Shown piece by piece: positions 58,659-64,000 of a DNA stretch of 64,000 nt (positions are counted from its first letter, which is position 1; every line of letters begins with the position of its first letter). The notes beneath the pieces are model-generated. The model saw nothing but the letters and a program-made list of their open reading frames with translations, searched no databases and was not told the origin of the DNA. The translations under genes were made by a program, and so were the position numbers. Source of the DNA: Lepidodermella squamata (Eukaryota; Gastrotricha); NCBI GenBank assembly GCA_047495785.1, contig JBLDXI010000033.1:1364001-1428000 (forward strand). The letters run 5' to 3'.

Positions 58659-59330
58659 GCAATGACAAGTACTTTATATGTGCGCCTGAGAGATGAGAAG
58701 CGAGTGGCTTTTTAAAAAAAATCGAAAAAACGCGTGGGTAAATACACAGCACAGCAGCTATTGGTTGCTAGTTAACTTCGGTTTAACACAACACAAGGAA
58801 AACAGCGTGTTTTTAAATGACTAAACATACTAATAGCTCGACGAGGACGGCTAGGGGGAGACTCCGCCTGCTGGTAGCTATAGGCAGGGTGAGAATGGGT
58901 AGATCAAGCGTGACGAAGCGAAAACGCCGCCGCTGTTTTCTATCGATTCACCGAGGTGCAGTTGATGCGCGCAAGAAAAAAATACATCTGCTGGCGTCCT
59001 TAGCAACACATCGCGCCATAAATATTCATACGATTATCGGTTTGCAATTGTATTTTTTATGTTTAAAAATGAGTTCGAACAGACGAAACAAAGCGAGATG
59101 ATTCGTATGTCGCCTCGTGGGCGGTTCAACCCTTCTCCCTTCGAAATATTTCGTCTAGTTTTGCGGGAAAACCGGAGGCCCGCAGCAATTAAGCGATTTT
59201 AATTATTCATCTCCTTTGGCTCTTCTTGATCCAGAACAATAAAAACAAAGTTTTGATAAGCAATATTTGACTTTGACATCTGAATTAATCCTTTCTGGTT
59301 TAAGAAGCAATAAATTGAAGAATACTTTAA
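58659..59330. other. Spacer upstream of the PLAC8 gene
   Basis: Promoter side of the 58658 start. No gene is supported. The 95-codon frame at 58817-59101 has no family resemblance. Confidence 0.35.
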
Positions 59331-59331
59331 C

Positions 59332-60245
59332 CCTCAGAAAATTTATTCTTTTCGTCAGAATCTATTTTATTTCTTCAGCAAAGCTATTTTTCTCCTCAGC
59401 AAGTGTTAATCAACTAATGAGTAATAATTTATACTATTAGTTGCAAAGAGTTAGAGCCATTACAACGCGCTTAGCAAGTTTATTAGCAAGTTATTAGCAG
59501 CAATTTTATCGCAAATTTTTCGCCTAATCAGATCCACATGACAGAGTGAAGTGAAATACTTAAATTTGCGCAACGCTTTGCGTTTTTGCGCCTCAGAGAA
59601 CTGGTGCAAGCGAGTGTGTCCTGGTTGAGGACTCGGGGCGAACTTTGATCGGGGCGGCTTGACATGAAGTGCCAGTTTTCGGCCCGCAAAGTTCGACCAC
59701 GATGTGACACGCGTCAGCCTTCTCGATTTCGGAGCACGAATTTAAACTGTTCTGATTCCCTTCAGGCATCTGTAATATCACACTTGGCGTTTCATTTTTG
59801 GTTTCACACCACTGCTAACCCGAAAAGGCTATTTCTGCCCAGTGGCGTAACCAGCTGTTTGTTTTGGTTGTTCCAACAACTACCAAAATGAAAACTCAAA
59901 AACCCTCTTCGGCCTGTTTTCTCTAGAAAAGGGCTCAAATTGGAGGGAATTTTTTCATATTTTCGATAATTTTGGAAAATCGGCACTCTTCGACCTTGGA
60001 AAAATGAAAAGTTCACTCTCAGATCCACAACAACTAGTCGTCTGTTATCTGGGCGCAGTAGCCTTAGCCGCTCACAAACGAGCACACGCGTGACAAAAAT
60101 TCGAAAAAATAATAAATTAAAATTATTAACACTTGCTGAGGAGGAAAATACCTTTGCTGAAGAAATAAAATAGGTTCTGACGAAAAAAAACTTTGCTGAG
60201 CAAAAACACAATTTTCTGACGAAAAGAATAAATTTGCTGATGGAA
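59332..60245. mobile_element. Inverted-repeat element of about 0.9 kb (non-autonomous DNA transposon or foldback)
   Basis: The left arm at 59332-59411 and right arm at about 60126-60245 are imperfect inverted complements. Shared blocks are AACACTTGCTGAGGAG, then TTTGCTGAAGAAATAAAATAG, then TTCTGACGAAAAGAATAAAT. Within each arm the phrase (T/C)TGACGAAAA or TTGCTGA recurs. The interior of roughly 710 bp is GC-richer at 59590-59900, with no intact long frame. No target-site duplication was recognised. Confidence 0.6.
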
Positions 60246-60418
60246 AAAGGTAGGTCCAATAAATTATTCAGAAATCGCCTCAAAAATCGATTTAGTTTTT
60301 TTCTCATTATTCGATTCCTGGAATTTGTCGAAAATTGTTTAAAAATTCATTTCATTCAAATCCTCAGTGCAAATTTAATAATTATCAGGAGTTGGGACTG
60401 TATTTTACCGCTCGGCTG

Positions 60419-60658
60419 ATGAACTTTTCAACACTTTCGCGAAACGGAACTTGCAGCTTATATAATAGCAAAAAATCCGGACAATACGAGCAGCGGCTCA
60501 GGCTGCACAATGTTGATTTACAGCGGCGGAAACATCGGCTCCTTGTTTTGCGAGAAGTTGAGAAATTGAAAAGAAATAAAGAGCCTCGATTGAAAACACA
60601 CAGCAGCCGAGAACAGTATAGCCGAAAGCCTTTTATGCCAGGCCTGTCATCCTTGTAA
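60419..60658 (+). CDS. Possible small basic protein (79 residues), unsupported
   Basis: An open frame begins MNFSTLSRNGTCSLYN and contains a basic, helix-prone stretch (RRKHRLLVLREVEKLKRNKE). No family is recognised, and there is no signal peptide or splice evidence. The gene could be chance or the last exon of a longer gene. It lies just outside the right arm of the inverted-repeat element. Confidence 0.2.
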   Translation: MNFSTLSRNGTCSLYNSKKSGQYEQRLRLHNVDLQRRKHRLLVLREVEKLKRNKEPRLKTHSSREQYSRKPFMPGLSSL

Positions 60659-60659
60659 T

Positions 60660-62209
60660 TCGATTTCCTGCTCAAACAACGTATTAGTTACATTGTTTGA
60701 GATCACTTACACGTTAAACGCGTCCTTGCCTACCACGTTGTTAAGTGCGCGCTTTGCTTCTACCTATGCCTAATATTGATGTTGCGTTATTTAAGGTGGC
60801 GGCATTGTGCGCGTTTTTATTCGAAGGCGCGGCTGCGGAACAAAGACGCGCCGCTCTTGAAGGCGCGGCTAAACATGTGTCCACCTTCCGCCGCTGCTGC
60901 GCTTGTACTTTGAACCATGCATCAGGTAAACAAACGAGCCGTATCATCTTCGCGCGTAATTACATAATAATAGGCTCGTCAGCTTAAAACTCATCGGCGT
61001 TTTTTTTCCAGTGTGTCGTGCGTGTCATCGTCGTATTTTTGCGGCCTCGCTTCGTTGATATAATAGCGCGCGGCGAGAAACTCACAATACGCGCGCCTCT
61101 CGAGTTGGAGACCAGCCTTTATCGCGAGCCGGCTATTTTTTTTTATTATAGCCTCAATCGAGCAGATTAATGTCACGCGTTCATATCGTACGCCTTAATA
61201 ACGAGCACTGCAATAATAAAATAGTGATAATATGCGACAAGGCGCGGTCGGTTCATGTTGATTCAGTTGCTGCTGCTGCTGCTGAGATGGCATTGCAAAA
61301 AACTGCGAAAAATAACTGACTGGTGATGAATCGCGCGAAAAACCGCGTTTTTTTGCCCCTTATTACTGTGAATAGGGTGCGTATATTAAGCTGGGTAATA
61401 TGCTACAGCGCCGGTTTTTTCCACTCACGTTATATTCAAATACCCTGGGGTTAGCTCATCATAACTAATCATCGCAGTTTGGTTTGAAATACCAACTACC
61501 TGTTCGCTCGCATGAATTCAGCTCCGTCAACAGGCCGAGCTTAACCCACATGAATGTGTGGAGCAGTTTTGCCATAAAACCTATATTAATAACTGAAAAC
61601 AGCGTTTCTCAGGAATTTTTCATCACTGTCTTGGATTTATTGATTTCATGGAATGGCTCCCTGGCGGGCTTTTACTCATCTACATAATTCAATTTATTGT
61701 AGTAGATCCCAGCTGAAAATTGTAGTTTTTTTCGGAATGAGAGAGCGATTGGGATTTTGGGAAAATCAGCGAAGATTTCGCCTTGAGGCTGAAGAAAAAT
61801 TAGTTCATGAGAATTAATTTCCTTTAATTATTATAAATTCCTCCTTAAAAATAGTCTTTTGCTTCATTTTTCGCGAGACAGCCATGGCCACTTGACTATA
61901 TCATCTCCACCCGGCATCTTTGTTTACCCATCATTTTTTGCTGCTAGTATAGGCTAGGCAAATGTTTGAGCTCATCTCGTAAAATAATCTACGGCGACAG
62001 GGGAAAAAAACATCGTCGAGCTATTTTCTTCGATTTTCCAATAAATAAACATAGCTATATGACTATGTATTATTAGGATTTTCATCTGGCTTGAATTCGG
62101 ATCTCGCGTTCTGATGGGCATTAGATGGTCAAATTGCTCGATTGGCTAGGAACTGGCGCCACAAAACACGGTTGTAACTGCGGTGCGGAGCCCGGCTTCG
62201 CAGCGCAGG
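60660..62209. other. Intergenic region upstream of the M13 peptidase gene
   Basis: No supported gene. A short (CTG)5 run lies at about 61270-61284, and GC-rich patches near 60800-60900 and 61040-61140. Confidence 0.4.
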
Positions 62210-63513
62210 ATGCCTAACCTAAACCGCTTCATTCTATACATTTTCCTGGCCATCGGTTACATTCTATCTGCGATAGTCCTGACTCTTTTCATCTATCAGC
62301 AAATCACATTTGATCAACAGCAACAAGTCTTAGTGAAGGATATCGAACGGTATCGAAAAGCTCTTCAGGAAGAACGCCTAGCCGCCAGTTTGACAACTAA
62401 TCCGCCGAAAATTACTGATGAACCTGGTCGAGTTGTGATAGGAAGTCGCTATGGCTTCGAAAATACGGCAACTAATGGTATCTTCATTAGCAATAGCGAT
62501 GACTGGCTGAGTAAGCTTCATCACGATCAAAACGAGATGACAAGAAGGTCCGGGGTCGAAGTTTCCCCGACCCGAGCTTCGTTCATAAAACCTGACGAGC
62601 TAATACGAACTTCTTCCCACGAAAAAACTCTGGATTTTCCTGTCGAAAAGCTGGAACTAGAACTGCCAGTATCGTCGTATTCAGGGGAGAGCATCGACTT
62701 AACAACTCCAATGGACAAGGTAAAACGTCCGTCGGGCGGGTTTTCGTCGGAAAAATTTGACGAAGAAGTTGCTACGACAGAGCATTTGCCGCAGACCACT
62801 GCTTCTCCAATGATCGTGATATCTGACCTATTCGAAGAGGCTGTTGTTCAAACAAAGCCGGTCGATCTTTCAACACTCCCTCAGTTGATTATAAATCGAG
62901 TTACTGAAGAACAAACTAGTCCGAAGACAACAACTAAGGAGGAATTTACAATAACTACAACTCAATCGACAGTCGAATTTTCTGGGATGTCGGTAACGCC
63001 TGAGTTGGCATTGAGCTCTCAAGGTTCTGGCAGTAGTCAAGAATCACTACGACCTAGTCGGTTATGTGAAAGTGAAGAGTGCGTCCTAGCTGCGTCGAAT
63101 ATTCTGAGGTTGATGAATCGAAAAGCTGATCCGTGTCAAGATTTTTACGAGTTCACGTGCGGCCGATATGGCGAGACTGCCCAGGATCAGCACATTAGCC
63201 CTCAGGCGGCTATGCATAGGTTCCCATCTCAAATTGAACAAACATGTGATTTTTGCTGAAAAAGGAGATGAATATGTTAATGATTTTTTGAAATTTTAGA
63301 TAAATTTCTCATCGAAAAAACTCTGGAACGTCAAACGTCCGCGAATCACATTCTGAACCCGCATGGCGGGTCGGATGCGACCGTTAAACTTCAAGACGAA
63401 TTTTTAGCTAAGCTGCGCGGCTTCTACGCTTCGTGCATGCATCAAACTTCTTTCAATAAGTACCTGACTGAACTTAAAAAGTTCCTATTCGGCGTTGGCA
63501 GTTATGCTGCAAG
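62210..63513 (+). CDS. M13/neprilysin-like metallopeptidase, N-terminal part (runs off the window)
   Basis: Exons 62210-63245 and 63300-63513 give 416 residues before the next, unseen exon. It is a type II membrane topology: short cytoplasmic N-terminus, then a membrane segment (FILYIFLAIGYILSAIVLTLF). A long Ser/Thr/Glu-rich stalk of about 240 residues follows, then the start of the M13 ectodomain (SEECVLAASNILRLMNRKADPCQDFYEFTCGRY). The D-P-C-x-D-F-Y-x-F-x-C-G motif is diagnostic of the neprilysin/ECE family. The catalytic HExxH is expected well beyond the right edge. Exon 2 (LIEKTLERQTS to FYASCMHQTSF) continues the family pattern. The stalk is much longer than in vertebrate neprilysin. 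The ATG at 62210 is chosen because it is the first in frame. Confidence 0.85.
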
Positions 63514-63549
63514 GTAACAACTTATATGACTGCAGACAAATCTTTAGAC

Positions 63550-63735
63550 AAAATTTAAAAAAATCCGGAGAAATTTGGTTCAACCGGGTAAAAACCGAAA
63601 ATTACCGAACCAGTTACCATCGGGGGTTTCCGGATTTTCCCAGATAAATCTTCAGATAAATTTATTTGGTAAAATCGTAGATAAGGCATGGAAAATTCCC
63701 AAGTGGGCTTGATTTAAAAAAAATTATTTCAATTT
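63550..63735. repeat. Dispersed repeat, copy in M13 peptidase intron 2
   Basis: Counterpart of the repeat at 55060-55290, in the same orientation, with the shared GGTAAAAACCGAAAAT and CAGTTACCATCGGGGG blocks. The intron continues past the right edge of the window; the rest (63740-64000) is AT-rich with no exon that fits phase 2 and stays open. Confidence 0.72.
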
Positions 63736-64000
63736 CCAGAATATTTTTTGGCGGAACCAAATTTGGCTATTGCGGAACCTTATTCTAAATAAGCAAAAGG
63801 CCGCTTTTCGAATATTTCTACGAAATTAAGGAAATCTATGAATTCTTTAGTGAAGAATGCGTGTTTTACAGAATTTTTCGCCGAATTTAAAGATATTTTA
63901 TTTTACAATTTTCTGGTCAATCATATCCCTTGAAAATTTCAAAAAGTGGCTTCGAAAATTCGAATTTTTTTTTGGCTTCGAAAACAATGAAAATTCCAAA

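Noticed and set aside
58817-59101. Basic 94-residue plus-strand frame upstream of the PLAC8 gene
   Set aside because: No homology, arginine-rich by composition only, lies in a promoter region.
59804-60307. Minus-strand frame of 167 codons in the inverted-repeat element
   Set aside because: It spans the element arm and interior with no domain pattern; Phe/Leu-rich from T-rich sequence.
63741-63800. Third exon of the M13 peptidase after ttccag at 63740
   Set aside because: In the required phase it runs into a stop within about 16 codons and shows no M13 pattern.
1-64000. CRISPR arrays, bacterial operons or riboswitches
   Set aside because: The sequence is eukaryotic with spliced genes. The tandem repeats seen are promoter modules, microsatellites and transposon arms, not regularly spaced arrays.

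Overview
The window looks like nuclear DNA of a small-genome ecdysozoan, most likely a nematode. The pointers are many 49-70 bp introns ending in T-rich-CAG or AG, compact multi-exon genes, EB/EGF-type cysteine-rich repeats, IgGFc-binding/SUEL/C-type-lectin secreted proteins, and animal genes such as Kv2, adenylyl cyclase and neprilysin. Species is not determinable by eye, and other ecdysozoans are not excluded. Exon models below were built by hand from reading frame, splice sites and phase; in every complete model except the adenylyl cyclase the exon lengths sum to a whole number of codons.

Region 1 (1-14.8 kb) is a tandem array of four MECR-like trans-2-enoyl-CoA reductase genes (copies A-D, all + strand, three exons each), each behind a duplicated promoter with a clear TATATAA box. 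The gaps hold repeats, a decayed protease-like relic, and a 5'-truncated pseudogene of the seven-transmembrane receptor that stands intact after copy D. This implies that the ancestral duplication unit included reductase and receptor. Copy D has lost the catalytic tyrosine and copy A is a mosaic of two paralogue types. An initiator tRNA-Met gene follows 16 bp after the receptor.

Region 2 (16.1-28.5 kb) opens with an interstitial TTAGGG tract and then carries a cluster of secreted IgGFc-binding-domain genes. Two are short. One is a large mosaic (signal peptide, IgGFc-binding, MopE-like acidic repeats, SUEL lectin, discoidin, sushi, C-type lectin, Ser/Thr tail). A further 3' cassette (MopE, SUEL, discoidin, sushi) has no evident 5' end of its own and carries a recent 5'-truncated LINE in an intron. 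All IgGFc exons end in phase 0 at the same place and both cassettes begin in phase 0, so cassette swapping or alternative splicing is structurally possible.

Region 3 (29-42 kb): a secreted EB/EGF-like protein, a tandem pair of nearly isostructural 2OG-Fe(II) oxygenases (- strand), and a tandem pair of DHCR7-like sterol reductases (+ strand). Region 4 (43-57 kb): a Kv2/Shab potassium channel (- strand, hAT-like MITE in its last intron), about 4 kb of non-coding DNA, and a membrane adenylyl cyclase (+ strand) with a frameshift in its first catalytic domain. Region 5 (56.7-64 kb): two adjacent PLAC8-family genes (- strand), a 0.9 kb inverted-repeat element, and the 5' part of an M13/neprilysin-like metallopeptidase running off the right edge.
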